Assembly (NCBI RefSeq): GCF_018364065.1
Contig: NZ_JAGZMO010000001.1
Coordinates: forward strand, 62,001 to 126,000
Reading direction: 5' to 3'
DNA length: 64,000 bases
Source of the DNA: Veillonella sp.
Lineage (GTDB): Bacteria; Bacillota; Negativicutes; Veillonellales; Veillonellaceae
The notes under the pieces were generated by a model, which saw nothing but the letters and a program-made list of their open reading frames with translations, made no database searches and was not told the DNA's origin. A program made the translations under genes and the position numbers. This document shows, in pieces, positions 51,563 through 60,330 of this stretch; the first letter of the stretch is position 1; each line of letters begins with the position of its first letter.

Positions 51563-52096
51563 ATGAGTTTACATGAAGAAATAACTAAAACATCGGAAAT
51601 GAAGTTTGACGGGAAGTTGATTAAGGTCACTTATGATACAGCCATGGTAAATGGCCGCGAAGCGTGGCGCGAAGTAGTGCATCATCCGGGTGCCAGCGCC
51701 ATTATTGTAATCGACGACCAGAATCGTATCATTATGGAACGTCAATATCGTTACGCTTTACAGCAGGGCTTATTGGAAATTCCGGCCGGTAAATTGGACG
51801 CCGGTGAAGATCCGCTCACTTGTGCAAAACGCGAATTGGAAGAAGAAACAGGTTTTAAAGCTAAGACCTGGAAATCTTTAGGCGCTGTTGCTACCAGTCC
51901 CGGATTCTGTAACGAAGTGATTCACATTTTCCTCGCCAAAGATTTGGAAAAAGGTCATACTAACTGGGATCCTGATGAATACGTGGAATTAGAATTCTTT
52001 ACATTACCTGAACTCTTGGAAGCTATCGGTAAGGAAAATATTAAAGACAGCAAAACATTGGCTGCCATTACTTTAGCTTTGCCATATTTAAAATAA
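51563..52096 (+). CDS. NUDIX hydrolase, ADP-ribose pyrophosphatase type
   Basis: This 177-residue Nudix enzyme has the box running from 'GKLDAGEDPLTCAK' to 'RELEEETGF' (residues about 74-96), fitting G-x5-E-x7-REuxEExGu. A Pro-containing 'AVATSPGFCNEVIH' segment follows; it is seen in ADP-ribose pyrophosphatases (NudF/YqkG). It would convert ADP-ribose to AMP and ribose 5-phosphate. The next gene, phosphopentomutase, also handles ribose phosphates. Confidence 0.9.
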   Translation: MSLHEEITKTSEMKFDGKLIKVTYDTAMVNGREAWREVVHHPGASAIIVIDDQNRIIMERQYRYALQQGLLEIPAGKLDAGEDPLTCAKRELEEETGFKAKTWKSLGAVATSPGFCNEVIHIFLAKDLEKGHTNWDPDEYVELEFFTLPELLEAIGKENIKDSKTLAAITLALPYLK

Positions 52097-52135
52097 TCGG
52101 TAGTTAACAATTCTGCTGTGAAAGGATTGTGCATT

Positions 52136-53317
52136 ATGTTTAAACGAATTATTGTATTGGTTATGGACAGTGTGGGCATCGGCGGCGCGCCCGATGCAGC
52201 CGCATTTAATGATGACGGAGCCGATACGGTAGGTCATATTGAATCCGTAGGCGAAGCACTTCGCTGTCCTAATTTATTGAACCTGGGATTAGGACGCATT
52301 GCGAATTTAACAAAGAGTGAGCCTACAGAACCTGTAACCGGGATGTTTGGCCGCCTCTTAGAAATCAGTCGCGGCAAAGATACGACCAGCGGTCACTGGG
52401 AATTAATGGGCCATCCGGTGGATGTGCCGTTTCCTACATTCTACGATGGCTTTCCAAAGGAACTGATGGACCGTTTTACGGCTGAAACCGGTTACGGTTA
52501 CATTGGTAATGAAGTGGCGTCAGGTACGGAAATCATTGAACGGCTGGGGGCTGAACATTTGCGTACAGGCAAGCCGATTATATACACATCTGCCGATTCC
52601 GTATTTCAAATAGCCGCTCATGAAGATGTAATTCCCTTAGAAGATTTATACCGCATGTGTGAAATTACCCGTAATAAAGTGTGCATTGGCGAGTACTATG
52701 TGGGCCGTATTATTGCACGTCCCTTTGTAGGTGAATTGGGTCATTTCAAACGCACCGCCAATCGTCACGACTATAGCCGTATGCCGGAAAAAACATTGTA
52801 TTGGGAGCTCCTTCAAAAGAAGGGCTTGCAGACAATCGGTGTAGGTAAAATCGGAGATATTTACGCAAAAGTTGGTATCAGTGAATCCTATCCGACCAAG
52901 TCGAATTCACATGGTATGAACGAGGCGGCCCGACTCTTGGGTGGAGATTTCAAAGAAGGCCTTATGATGGTTAATCTTGTGGAATTTGACAGCTTATATG
53001 GACATCGTCGCGATGTGGCCGGTTATAAGCGGGCTCTGGAAGACTTCGACTATCAGCTGGGCGGCTTCTTAAATCTATTACAACCTGAAGACTTGCTGTT
53101 GATTACAGCAGACCATGGCAATGACCCTACGTGGAGAGGTACCGATCACACTCGTGAAACAGTACCTTTAATAGGATATTGGAAAGGGTTAGACAAGGCT
53201 GTGGAATTGGGCGACCGCAACACCTTTGCTGATGTGGGACAGACCATATTGGAATATTTTGGCCTTAAAGGTGAAGTGGGTACCAGCTTTATGAATGTTA
53301 TTAGAGACAATAAATAA
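52136..53317 (+). CDS. deoB: Phosphopentomutase
   Basis: This 393-residue alkaline-phosphatase-superfamily mutase interconverts ribose/deoxyribose 1- and 5-phosphates in nucleoside salvage. Motifs: 'VMDSVGIGGAPDAAAF' (metal Asp), 'GKDTTSGHWELMG' (phosphorylated Thr), 'FDSLYGHRRDVAGY' and 'LLITADHGNDPTWRGTDHTR'. ATG 52136 follows 'aaagga'. The GTG at 52118 in frame is less likely. It sits between the Nudix gene and two small unknown genes. Confidence 0.96.
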   Translation: MFKRIIVLVMDSVGIGGAPDAAAFNDDGADTVGHIESVGEALRCPNLLNLGLGRIANLTKSEPTEPVTGMFGRLLEISRGKDTTSGHWELMGHPVDVPFPTFYDGFPKELMDRFTAETGYGYIGNEVASGTEIIERLGAEHLRTGKPIIYTSADSVFQIAAHEDVIPLEDLYRMCEITRNKVCIGEYYVGRIIARPFVGELGHFKRTANRHDYSRMPEKTLYWELLQKKGLQTIGVGKIGDIYAKVGISESYPTKSNSHGMNEAARLLGGDFKEGLMMVNLVEFDSLYGHRRDVAGYKRALEDFDYQLGGFLNLLQPEDLLLITADHGNDPTWRGTDHTRETVPLIGYWKGLDKAVELGDRNTFADVGQTILEYFGLKGEVGTSFMNVIRDNK

Positions 53318-53338
53318 AAACAGCCTCCCTGGCTGTTT
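53317..53338 (+). terminator. Short hairpin after deoB
   Basis: AACAGCC (53319-53325) pairs with GGCTGTT (53331-53337). There is no real T-run, so it is a weak candidate. Confidence 0.4.
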
Positions 53339-53341
53339 AGC

Positions 53342-53385
53342 GTTCGTATTTTATATTAGAGAAGTTCATATTTTATGTTAGAGAA
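53342..53385. repeat. 22-bp direct repeat (2 units)
   Basis: Units at 53342-53363 and 53364-53385 differ at two positions and lie directly before the ribosome site of the next gene. Confidence 0.8.
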
Positions 53386-53397
53386 AAGAGGTAAGTT

Positions 53398-53712
53398 ATG
53401 AGTTGCATTCACGCAAAAAAATCTGTGCCTACAGATCCGGCCGAAAAGGCACGTTATGATTGGGCTAAAAAGCAGACGGAAGTAGCTAGAGAACAGGGAA
53501 TGGACAGCGACGAAGTCCATGCATTGTTTAAATATATTATGGATATGGATTTAGACGCAGTGGGACAGTCCGCTACGGAAGAAGTGAGCAGCACGTTCCG
53601 CCGTGCTATCGGACAGGCTACTACCGCTTTGGAAGTCGGTCAGCCGACCGCTGTGGCACTCAATTTATTCCGCTGCATTATGCACGGTGATTTGAAACAA
53701 CAAAAGGATTGA
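53398..53712 (+). CDS. Small protein of unknown function
   Basis: This 104-residue, probably helical protein has an N-terminal 'MSCIHAKKSVPTDPAEKARY' and a middle 'ALFKYIMDMDLDAV'. It has no signal peptide or recognised domain. It is followed after four bases by a MazG-like gene, and both may belong to the dut-nudix-deoB transcript. A role in nucleotide clean-up is possible by context only. ATG 53398 follows 'agaggtaag'. Confidence 0.7.
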   Translation: MSCIHAKKSVPTDPAEKARYDWAKKQTEVAREQGMDSDEVHALFKYIMDMDLDAVGQSATEEVSSTFRRAIGQATTALEVGQPTAVALNLFRCIMHGDLKQQKD

Positions 53713-53716
53713 TAGC

Positions 53717-54037
53717 ATGGATTTAAAAGAAGTAATGATAATTTCTGAGGATATTCGAGTTAAATATCATGCTTTGGAACGTCAGATTCATAATAAGGAA
53801 TGGTCCACCGAGGAAGATGCATTGGCCTTTTTAACTGATGCCGGTTTGGTGGGGCGTTATATTATGTCGAACGAAGGACGCTGGCCAAGCGAAGACGAAA
53901 AGATGCTGGCTTCCAAAATCGGCGAATGTGTTTGGTGGCTGGCCGTGCTGGCGGAACGCAGCGGCATTGATTTCGAAGAAGCAGTGGAAAACTTCTTGAA
54001 TCCGAGAGCGGAAGAGTTAAAGAAAATGAATCTTTGA
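53717..54037 (+). CDS. MazG-like protein
   Basis: This 106-residue all-helical protein's second half ('KIGECVWWLAVLAERSGIDF', then 'EEAVENFLN') resembles the metal-binding helix pair of MazG-type nucleoside triphosphate pyrophosphohydrolases, where an E-x-x-D/W-x-x motif precedes 'GIDLEEA'. The full E-x-x-E-x12-28-E-x-x-D metal set is not obvious, so activity is uncertain. The position behind dut, nudix and deoB genes fits a nucleotide house-cleaning role. Confidence 0.6.
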   Translation: MDLKEVMIISEDIRVKYHALERQIHNKEWSTEEDALAFLTDAGLVGRYIMSNEGRWPSEDEKMLASKIGECVWWLAVLAERSGIDFEEAVENFLNPRAEELKKMNL

Positions 54038-54073
54038 GGATTTAAACAAGATGAACTTGTAGTGGGGCAAATA

Positions 54074-54109
54074 AAAAAAGCGCTGTAATCTTAGATTACA
54101 ACGCTTTTT
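54074..54109. terminator. Bidirectional terminator between the MazG-like gene and rpsT
   Basis: 'aaaaaagcgctgtaatc' pairs with 'gattacaacgcttttt' with one mismatch. A- and T-runs lie on the two sides. Confidence 0.8.
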
Positions 54110-54121
54110 ATTTGCTTGGAA

Positions 54122-54382
54122 TTATAAAGCATTAACTTTAGCAGCCAAGTTGGATTTCTTACGAGCTGCAGTGTTTTTATGAAGAACGCCTTTGGAGGCC
54201 GCTTTATCAATTACGCTAGTAGCTTGAACAAGTGCTTGTTTAGCATCTTCTACTGCGCCTGCTTCAACAGCTTCAACCGTTTTGCGGGTAGCTGTACGAA
54301 TCTGAGATTTCACAGCAAAATTTTTCGCACGACGTTCAGCGTCGGTTTTTACGCTTCTAATACTGGATTTAATATTTGGCAA
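54122..54382 (-). CDS. rpsT: 30S ribosomal protein S20
   Basis: This 86-residue primary 16S rRNA-binding protein is rich in Ala, Lys and Arg ('PNIKSSIRSVKTDAERRAKN', 'KGVLHKNTAARKKSNLAAKV'). The start is a TTG at 54382, giving M-PNIKSS as in other S20 proteins. 'aaggaggt' lies seven bases upstream, whereas the longer frame to 54451 would put the ribosome site inside the gene. It has its own promoter and converges on the MazG-like gene. Confidence 0.95.
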   Translation of the reverse strand: MPNIKSSIRSVKTDAERRAKNFAVKSQIRTATRKTVEAVEAGAVEDAKQALVQATSVIDKAASKGVLHKNTAARKKSNLAAKVNAL

Positions 54383-54421
54383 TTGAGTCACCTCCTTATG
54401 ATTACAATAATATACCTGAAT

Positions 54422-54450
54422 AATTATAGCATAGTGAGCATTGTTGTGCA
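54422..54450 (-). promoter_or_regulatory. Promoter of rpsT
   Basis: On the minus strand TTGCAC and TATAAT are separated by 17 bases, about 40 bases before the start codon. Confidence 0.75.
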
Positions 54451-54583
54451 ATAGCTTACTACAATACTTTTTGTGTTATAATAAAGTGTATTGATACTTT
54501 AATTTAATGTAATTCTAAAATGAATGATTTATTATAGAATTAATAGAGTAAAATAAATTCTTATTTCCTATGTGAGGTGCTTT

Positions 54584-57226
54584 ATGAAAAAACTTATGAT
54601 TATAGATGGCAGCAGTTTACTGTATCGTGCATTTTTTGCGTTGCCTCCGCTGAGTAATGCATTGGGTGTACCAACAAATGCGGTATACGGTTTTTTAACC
54701 ATGCTTGTAAAGCTATATAATGAGTTGCATCCTGACTATGTGGCGGTAGCGTTTGATAAAGGGAAGGAAACATTCCGTACGGAGTTATATTCCGATTATA
54801 AAGGAAACCGTCCGAACGCGCCTGATGATTTGCGCCCTCAGTTCGGATTGATTCGCGAAGTGCTTGAAGCCTTGGGCATCTCCGTAATTGAAGAAGAAGG
54901 TTTTGAAGGGGACGACATTATCGGCTCTTTGAGCAAGTCCATGGGGAATGATGATACCGCTGTTTACATTATTACCGGTGACCGCGACAGCTTGCAGCTG
55001 GTAGATAATTACAGCACTGTATATATTACGAAAAAAGGCATTTCCGAAATGTTGGAAGTGACCCCAGCCAATATGGCCGATGAATACGGCTATGGACCTG
55101 ACATGGTAATTGATATGAAAGCCCTCATGGGTGACAGTTCCGATAATATTCCGGGCGTACCGGGGGTTGGGGAAAAGACGGCGTTGAAGTTGCTTACTCA
55201 ATATGAAACCTTGGAAGGCGTGTACGAACATATTGATGAAATCAAGGGCAAGTTAAAAGAAAAATTAGCTGATAATAAAGAGCTGGCTTATTTATCCAGA
55301 ACCTTGGCTACGATTAAAACGGATATGGAATTGCCATATAAATTGGAAGATTTCGTGACTCATGCCCATGAAAGTGAAATCGTACCACTCTTTGACCGCC
55401 TCGGATTCCACAGTGTAACACCGCGTTTGATTAAAGCAATGGGATTGAATGAAGTGAACACAGCAGACAGCGATTCCTTATTCGCAGACTTCGCCAATGA
55501 TCCGAACGCAGGTGAATTTACTATTGAAGAGGTTCAGTCTGCAGATGCTATTGATTATAAAGATAAACTTGTAGGTATCCACGTAATTCCGGAAGGAGCT
55601 CATCCGTTCCGCACTATCGGTTCTCTTTTTATAGCCAATGATGAAAAGGTCTACGAAGTGCAGGGCGACAGTGCGTTGCTGACTTCCGTGGCCGCTCGTG
55701 TGGCTAATGAAGCGCGCGAAGTGGTAAGTAATGATGTTAAGTTACTACTTGAAGTGTTAGGCACTGATGCACCGGGCGAATTGGCACTTTTCAATGACCA
55801 AGGTGAACCGCGCGTATGGGATTTAACATTGATGGCGTATCTCTGTGATCCTACACGAACTAATTACGGACTTACTTATTTATTAGAACGCTTTAACGGT
55901 GGCAATGTATCCACCGGCGGAGACAGCCGCGAGTTCGCCAGTACGGCAAAAGCCTATGTGGTGATGCAGGAGACCGCATTGAAGGCCCTTCATGAAGTGG
56001 AAGTATGGGATTTATATAAAGATATTGAGCTGTCCTTGGTAAATACTTTGCTTATTATGGAAAAGAACGGTATTTACATTGATACAGAAAAATTAGATGA
56101 AACAAAAACTCGCTTTGACGGCGAAGCGCGTGAGTTGCAACAGGCTATTTACGACTTGGCCGGCGAGGAATTTAATATTAACTCACCAAAACAGTTAGGC
56201 GTAATTCTTTTTGATAAATTAGGTCTTCCTGTGATCAAGAAAACAAAGACCGGTTATTCCACGAATGCGGAAGTATTGGATTTACTGCGCGATGAAAATC
56301 CAATCATTGAAAAGATTTTAGCATACCGCACAGTGGTAAAATTAATTTCCACCTATCTGGATGGACTGAAACCGCTCATCAATGGAGATACACATCGTAT
56401 TCACAGTACATTTAACCAGATGGTGACAGCCACAGGACGTCTCAGCAGCTCTGATCCGAATTTACAAAATATTCCGGTGCGTACAGAAAAAGGCCGTGAA
56501 ATTCGTGCCTTGTTCTTACCGGGGCAAAGCTACGATATGCTCATGAGCGCCGACTACTCGCAGATTGAGTTGCGCATCTTGGCACACTTGTCTGAAGATC
56601 CGGCCCTTATTAAAGCCTTCATGGACGGCGAAGATATTCACCGTTTTACAGCGGCGGAAGTATTGGGCAAGGAATTAGAAGATGTAACACCGTTGGAACG
56701 TTCTCATGCGAAAGCGGTAAACTTCGGTATTATTTACGGCATCAGTGACTTTGGTCTGTCCCGCGATTTGGGGATTACCCGCCAGGCTGCGAAGGAATAC
56801 ATCGAACTGTACTTCAGTCGTTATCCGAAAGTTAAAGAATATATGGATAATATGGTGGCATTGGCTCACGAAACGGGCGCAGTGCGCACTATGTTCGGCC
56901 GTGTCCGTACATTACCGGACATTAACAGCCGCAACTTTAACCGTCGCTCCTTTGCGGAACGAACAGCTATGAATACGCCGATTCAGGGCACGGCAGCCGA
57001 TATTATCAAGCTCGCCATGAACCAGGTGGCACAGGCGTTGGCCGATAAAAAATTGAAATCTCGTTTATTATTACAGGTACACGATGAATTGGTAATCGAA
57101 GTAGTGAAAGACGAAGAAGCAACTGTTAAAGAGTTGTTGGAAACTATCATGGATAGTGTAGTCACTTTAAAAGTGCCTTTGATTGTAGACGTGCACAGCG
57201 CCACCAACTGGGCTGATGTAAAATAA
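54584..57226 (+). CDS. polA: DNA polymerase I
   Basis: This 880-residue polymerase has an N-terminal 5'-3' exonuclease/flap nuclease (about 1-290; 'IIDGSSLLYRAFFALPPLSN', 'EGDDIIGSL', 'GDSSDNIPGVPGVGEKTA'). The middle region (about 300-480) is in the 3'-5' exonuclease position but lacks recognisable Asp-x-Glu catalytic motifs, so proofreading is probably lost, as in Bacillus. The polymerase domain follows (motif A 'DYSQIELRILAHLSEDPAL' near 656, motif B 'RSHAKAVNFGIIYG', motif C 'QVHDELVIE'). ATG 54584 follows 'gaggtg'. mutM and coaE follow in the same direction, a common Firmicute order. Confidence 0.97.
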   Translation: MKKLMIIDGSSLLYRAFFALPPLSNALGVPTNAVYGFLTMLVKLYNELHPDYVAVAFDKGKETFRTELYSDYKGNRPNAPDDLRPQFGLIREVLEALGISVIEEEGFEGDDIIGSLSKSMGNDDTAVYIITGDRDSLQLVDNYSTVYITKKGISEMLEVTPANMADEYGYGPDMVIDMKALMGDSSDNIPGVPGVGEKTALKLLTQYETLEGVYEHIDEIKGKLKEKLADNKELAYLSRTLATIKTDMELPYKLEDFVTHAHESEIVPLFDRLGFHSVTPRLIKAMGLNEVNTADSDSLFADFANDPNAGEFTIEEVQSADAIDYKDKLVGIHVIPEGAHPFRTIGSLFIANDEKVYEVQGDSALLTSVAARVANEAREVVSNDVKLLLEVLGTDAPGELALFNDQGEPRVWDLTLMAYLCDPTRTNYGLTYLLERFNGGNVSTGGDSREFASTAKAYVVMQETALKALHEVEVWDLYKDIELSLVNTLLIMEKNGIYIDTEKLDETKTRFDGEARELQQAIYDLAGEEFNINSPKQLGVILFDKLGLPVIKKTKTGYSTNAEVLDLLRDENPIIEKILAYRTVVKLISTYLDGLKPLINGDTHRIHSTFNQMVTATGRLSSSDPNLQNIPVRTEKGREIRALFLPGQSYDMLMSADYSQIELRILAHLSEDPALIKAFMDGEDIHRFTAAEVLGKELEDVTPLERSHAKAVNFGIIYGISDFGLSRDLGITRQAAKEYIELYFSRYPKVKEYMDNMVALAHETGAVRTMFGRVRTLPDINSRNFNRRSFAERTAMNTPIQGTAADIIKLAMNQVAQALADKKLKSRLLLQVHDELVIEVVKDEEATVKELLETIMDSVVTLKVPLIVDVHSATNWADVK

Positions 57227-57299
57227 TAGACAGTGGTAAGTTAATAAGCTGAGGTAAGTTAATAAACTGAGGTATGTTAATGAGCTGAGATATAATAAT
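57224..57299. repeat. 18-bp tandem array (4 units) beginning at the polA stop codon
   Basis: Units at 57224, 57242, 57260 and 57278 each begin with TAAT. The first TAA is the polA stop. The skeleton is 'taataagctgaggtaagt'. Confidence 0.88.
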
Positions 57300-57343
57300 A
57301 GGACGGGTTAAACTAATACTATGTACTTAAAGGAGGGGCACGT

Positions 57344-58168
57344 ATGCCGGAACTTCCTGAGGTCGAGATCATTCGACGCTATATAACAAAACAAATCAAA
57401 GGAAAGACGATAGCATCCATTAACACTTTATTGCCCCGCCTGTGGCGCAATGCCACGGTGGGCGCGGCCGAGGATGCATTGGTAGGACTTACTGTTGATG
57501 AAGTGAGACGGCGTGGAAAATATCTGACCATTCACTTTGTGAACGTAGACCTGATTTTAGTGATACACTTGAAATTGACAGGTAGTTTAGTGTATCATGA
57601 ATCGTCGGTAATTGAGCGTTTTGACCGAATTATATTCGAGTTTACAGACGGTACGGAATTGGCGTATGGCGATGTGCGTACATTGGGCGGCCTGTATATT
57701 TTTATTAATGAACAGGCCATCGATTTGACGTCCTATGTGTCTATGGGTGTGGAGCCTTTAAGCGATGATTTTACCGGAGCTTATATGTACGAAGTGAGTC
57801 GCCGCAGTGCGCTTCCTGTTAAGACATTTTTGTTGAATCAGAAGTATGTGGCCGGTATCGGCAATATATATGCGGACGAGGCCTTATTTAAGGCTCATAT
57901 TCGTCCTACAAGACGCGCCAATTCGCTGACGAAGAAAGAAAGTAAAGCCCTTTGCGAAGCCATTAAGGATGTGCTGTCCGATAGTTTGGAACGAGGCGGC
58001 ACAAGTTTTAGGAACTATAAAAATGGGGAAGGCAAAAAGGGAAATAATCAGAACTATTTACAAGTATATGGTCGCAGCGGTCAATATTGCTATGACTGCG
58101 GGCAACCTTTGACAGATATGATACTGCGTGGCAGACACACGGTATACTGTAAGCATTGTCAAAAATAG
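57344..58168 (+). CDS. mutM: Formamidopyrimidine-DNA glycosylase
   Basis: This 274-residue base-excision repair enzyme removes 8-oxoguanine and formamidopyrimidines. It begins MPELPEVE, with catalytic Pro2 and Glu3. It has the conserved 'RRRGKYLTIHF' Lys region and a helix-two-turn-helix ('QKYVAGIGNIYADEALF'). A C-terminal zinc finger follows (Cys pairs in 'YCYDCGQPL' and 'YCKHCQK'). ATG 57344 follows 'aggagg'. It is probably co-transcribed with coaE. Confidence 0.96.
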   Translation: MPELPEVEIIRRYITKQIKGKTIASINTLLPRLWRNATVGAAEDALVGLTVDEVRRRGKYLTIHFVNVDLILVIHLKLTGSLVYHESSVIERFDRIIFEFTDGTELAYGDVRTLGGLYIFINEQAIDLTSYVSMGVEPLSDDFTGAYMYEVSRRSALPVKTFLLNQKYVAGIGNIYADEALFKAHIRPTRRANSLTKKESKALCEAIKDVLSDSLERGGTSFRNYKNGEGKKGNNQNYLQVYGRSGQYCYDCGQPLTDMILRGRHTVYCKHCQK

Positions 58169-58209
58169 GAAATGCTTGCAAATGTGAAAGATCGGAGAGA
58201 CAGTTACGA

Positions 58210-58824
58210 ATGTATAAGATCGGATTAACCGGCGGCATTGCAACCGGTAAAAGTACAGTGAGCGGATGGATGGCCCAACGCGGTGTGGCTGTCATTGATG
58301 CTGACCGGGTTGCACGCGAAGTGGTAGAGCCGGGAACACCCGGCCTACAGGCTGTAGCAGATGCATTCGGCAAAGACGTGCTCCTGGAAGACGGACAATT
58401 GAATCGTCCCGCTTTGGGGGCTATTGTGTTCAATAATGAAGCAAAGCGCAAACAATTGAACGCGATTTTGCACAGCTATATAAAAGAGCGCATTGACCAG
58501 CTGGAGATAATGTTTGAAAATCGCGGCGAGCCGGCGGTTATCTACGACGTGCCGCTGCTTATCGAAGCCGGCTGGTATAAAGACATGGATGAAGTATGGC
58601 TCGTGGTGACTGATGAAGCGACGCAGATACGCCGCCTTATGGAGCGTAACGGCTTGGACGAGGCGGAGGCGGCATGCCGCATAAAGAGTCAGTTGCCGCT
58701 CAGCGAAAAAAGAAAGTACAGCAAGGTTATTATTTCCAATGAAGGTCCTATGGAAGAACTGGAAGCGGAATTAGAACAATTATGGGAACGCTATAAAAAC
58801 CGATTTGAGAAGGAGTTGGCATGA
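58210..58824 (+). CDS. coaE: Dephospho-CoA kinase
   Basis: This 204-residue P-loop kinase phosphorylates dephospho-CoA in the last step of CoA synthesis. Motifs: 'IGLTGGIATGKSTVSGWM' (Walker A), 'VIDADRVAREVV', 'VYDVPLLIEAG' type segment ('IYDVPLLIEAGW') and 'RIKSQLPLSEKRKYS'. ATG 58210 follows 'ggagag'; the frame extends to 58156, but that would overlap the mutM end. The stop overlaps the next gene by four bases (ATGA). Confidence 0.95.
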   Translation: MYKIGLTGGIATGKSTVSGWMAQRGVAVIDADRVAREVVEPGTPGLQAVADAFGKDVLLEDGQLNRPALGAIVFNNEAKRKQLNAILHSYIKERIDQLEIMFENRGEPAVIYDVPLLIEAGWYKDMDEVWLVVTDEATQIRRLMERNGLDEAEAACRIKSQLPLSEKRKYSKVIISNEGPMEELEAELEQLWERYKNRFEKELA

Positions 58825-59390
58825 GAGGGTCCACGTTTTTAGCTATTACAACTGTTATATTGGGCATTCATTATGCCTTTATAGGACAACCGTATTTGGA
58901 ACGCATGTATGCTTATCCTTTGGAGCATCGCGAATTAGTGTATGCCGCTTCGAAGGAAAATAAGGTGTCGTTTTCATTGGTGGCGGCTGTTATTTTAGCG
59001 GAAAGCAAATTTAATGAGTCGGCACAATCGGCGCCCGGTGCTATGGGACTTATGCAGCTCATGCCGGATACGGCCCATTGGATTGCGGAACAAATTAATC
59101 AGCCTAAAATGACCGATGAGGACATACGTGAACCGGGCACCAATATTAAATTGGGTACCTGGTACTTAGCTTATTTATTGAATGAGTTTAAGGGCAATGA
59201 AATCCTCGCATTGGCTGCGTACAATGCCGGTCGCGGTCATGTGGAAGAGTGGATGCAGACGTATGGCTGGGGCGACGACTTTGATCAAATCGATGCCATT
59301 CCGTTTGCAGAAACCAGAGAATATGTGACTACGGTTTTAAGAAATAAAGAGCATTATGAAGAACTCTATCCTGAAACGGCTCTCAAATAG
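58821..59390 (+). CDS. Lytic transglycosylase, SLT domain
   Basis: This 189-residue protein has a short N-terminal membrane anchor or signal (about 5-22) and a soluble-lytic-transglycosylase domain from about residue 42. 'VAAVILAESKFNESAQSAPG' carries the catalytic Glu, followed by 'AMGLMQLMPDTAHWIAE', 'NIKLGTWYLAYLL' and 'ALAAYNAGRGHVEEWM'. It would cleave peptidoglycan between MurNAc and GlcNAc in the periplasm. ATG 58821 overlaps coaE. Confidence 0.93.
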   Translation: MRGSTFLAITTVILGIHYAFIGQPYLERMYAYPLEHRELVYAASKENKVSFSLVAAVILAESKFNESAQSAPGAMGLMQLMPDTAHWIAEQINQPKMTDEDIREPGTNIKLGTWYLAYLLNEFKGNEILALAAYNAGRGHVEEWMQTYGWGDDFDQIDAIPFAETREYVTTVLRNKEHYEELYPETALK

Positions 59391-59439
59391 TAAATTGTGA
59401 TTTTGCCACAATACATGTGGTAAGACGGAGGTGTAAGAA

Positions 59440-60108
59440 TTGGGGAAGAAGCCTGATATTTTGGCGGAATGCAGCGAACGAACCTATGATTTTTCGTGGC
59501 TCCCTCAAACAATCGGCCCTTTTGAGCTGGTCATTGATACGAAACTTGAAGATAACACGTATTTATTTTTCCATTATGAAAATAAATTAGGCTGGCGTTG
59601 GCAGGCCATGTACGACAAAGAAGTAGATGACTTTACAGTCCATGTTATTATGCCATTGTTTTCCTTTGTGGATATCAGCTTTATCCGCACCGATTGGGAT
59701 TCGTTCCTGGAGGGCTTGAAGGAGCGCGCAGTGGAAGGCATGCGTAAACGACTCATTGATTCTCATGAACTGTTTACGTATGAATATAAGAAGACCAATA
59801 TTCTCGATTGGGACTTTGAAGAGGTGTTACCTCAAACTATTGATGACTTCGTGCTGGACATTACACCGAAAAACGCCATTTCCATGATCAACGGTTCTTT
59901 TATTATAGGAGAGTACCGCCTTATGGATGATCCGACCGGTTTGTTGTTCTTCTACAATGTACTTCGTCAGGAGTTTTTCGCAGAGCTTCGTTGTCATAAC
60001 ATTCCGGAAATCAGTCATAATTTTGATGGAAACTCGGTAAAAGAGTTTGAGATTTGTTTAAAAACGCATTTACATAATGAAATTAAAAACTTAAAAGCAC
60101 GATTGTAA
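59440..60108 (+). CDS. Protein of unknown function with internal duplication
   Basis: This 222-residue protein begins at a TTG (59440) behind 'ggaggtg'. Two halves start alike: 'WLPQTIGPFELVI' near residue 20 and 'VLPQTIDDFVLDI' near residue 130. Each is followed by a beta-rich stretch and a terminal amphipathic helix, suggesting an ancient duplication of a domain of about 100 residues. There is no signal peptide, membrane segment or known motif. It follows the transglycosylase by 50 bases. Confidence 0.72.
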   Translation: MGKKPDILAECSERTYDFSWLPQTIGPFELVIDTKLEDNTYLFFHYENKLGWRWQAMYDKEVDDFTVHVIMPLFSFVDISFIRTDWDSFLEGLKERAVEGMRKRLIDSHELFTYEYKKTNILDWDFEEVLPQTIDDFVLDITPKNAISMINGSFIIGEYRLMDDPTGLLFFYNVLRQEFFAELRCHNIPEISHNFDGNSVKEFEICLKTHLHNEIKNLKARL

Positions 60109-60118
60109 TGCGTTTTAT

Positions 60119-60147
60119 TTGAATTTTTAGAGTAGACATGCTATAAT
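60119..60147 (+). promoter_or_regulatory. Promoter of the rimP-nusA-infB operon
   Basis: TTGAAT (60119-60124), a 17-base spacer and TATAAT (60142-60147). The leader is about 180 bases long and contains the stem AAGAGTG (60176-60182) with CACTCTT (60193-60199). This may be a leader structure or a late terminator of the upstream gene. Confidence 0.75.
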
Positions 60148-60330
60148 GTAGTAGATTTGGAATACGTTACTTTTGAAGAGTGGGCTCTGGCTCACTCTTT
60201 ACTTTATAGTATGGACCTTATAATGCGATTATAAGAGGATACTGTAAGCCTTAACATGCATATAAAACAGCGTTTTTAAGTAAGTAAATCGTAAACAAGC
60301 AAACCTACAAAATAAAAGGAGGCGAAAGCA

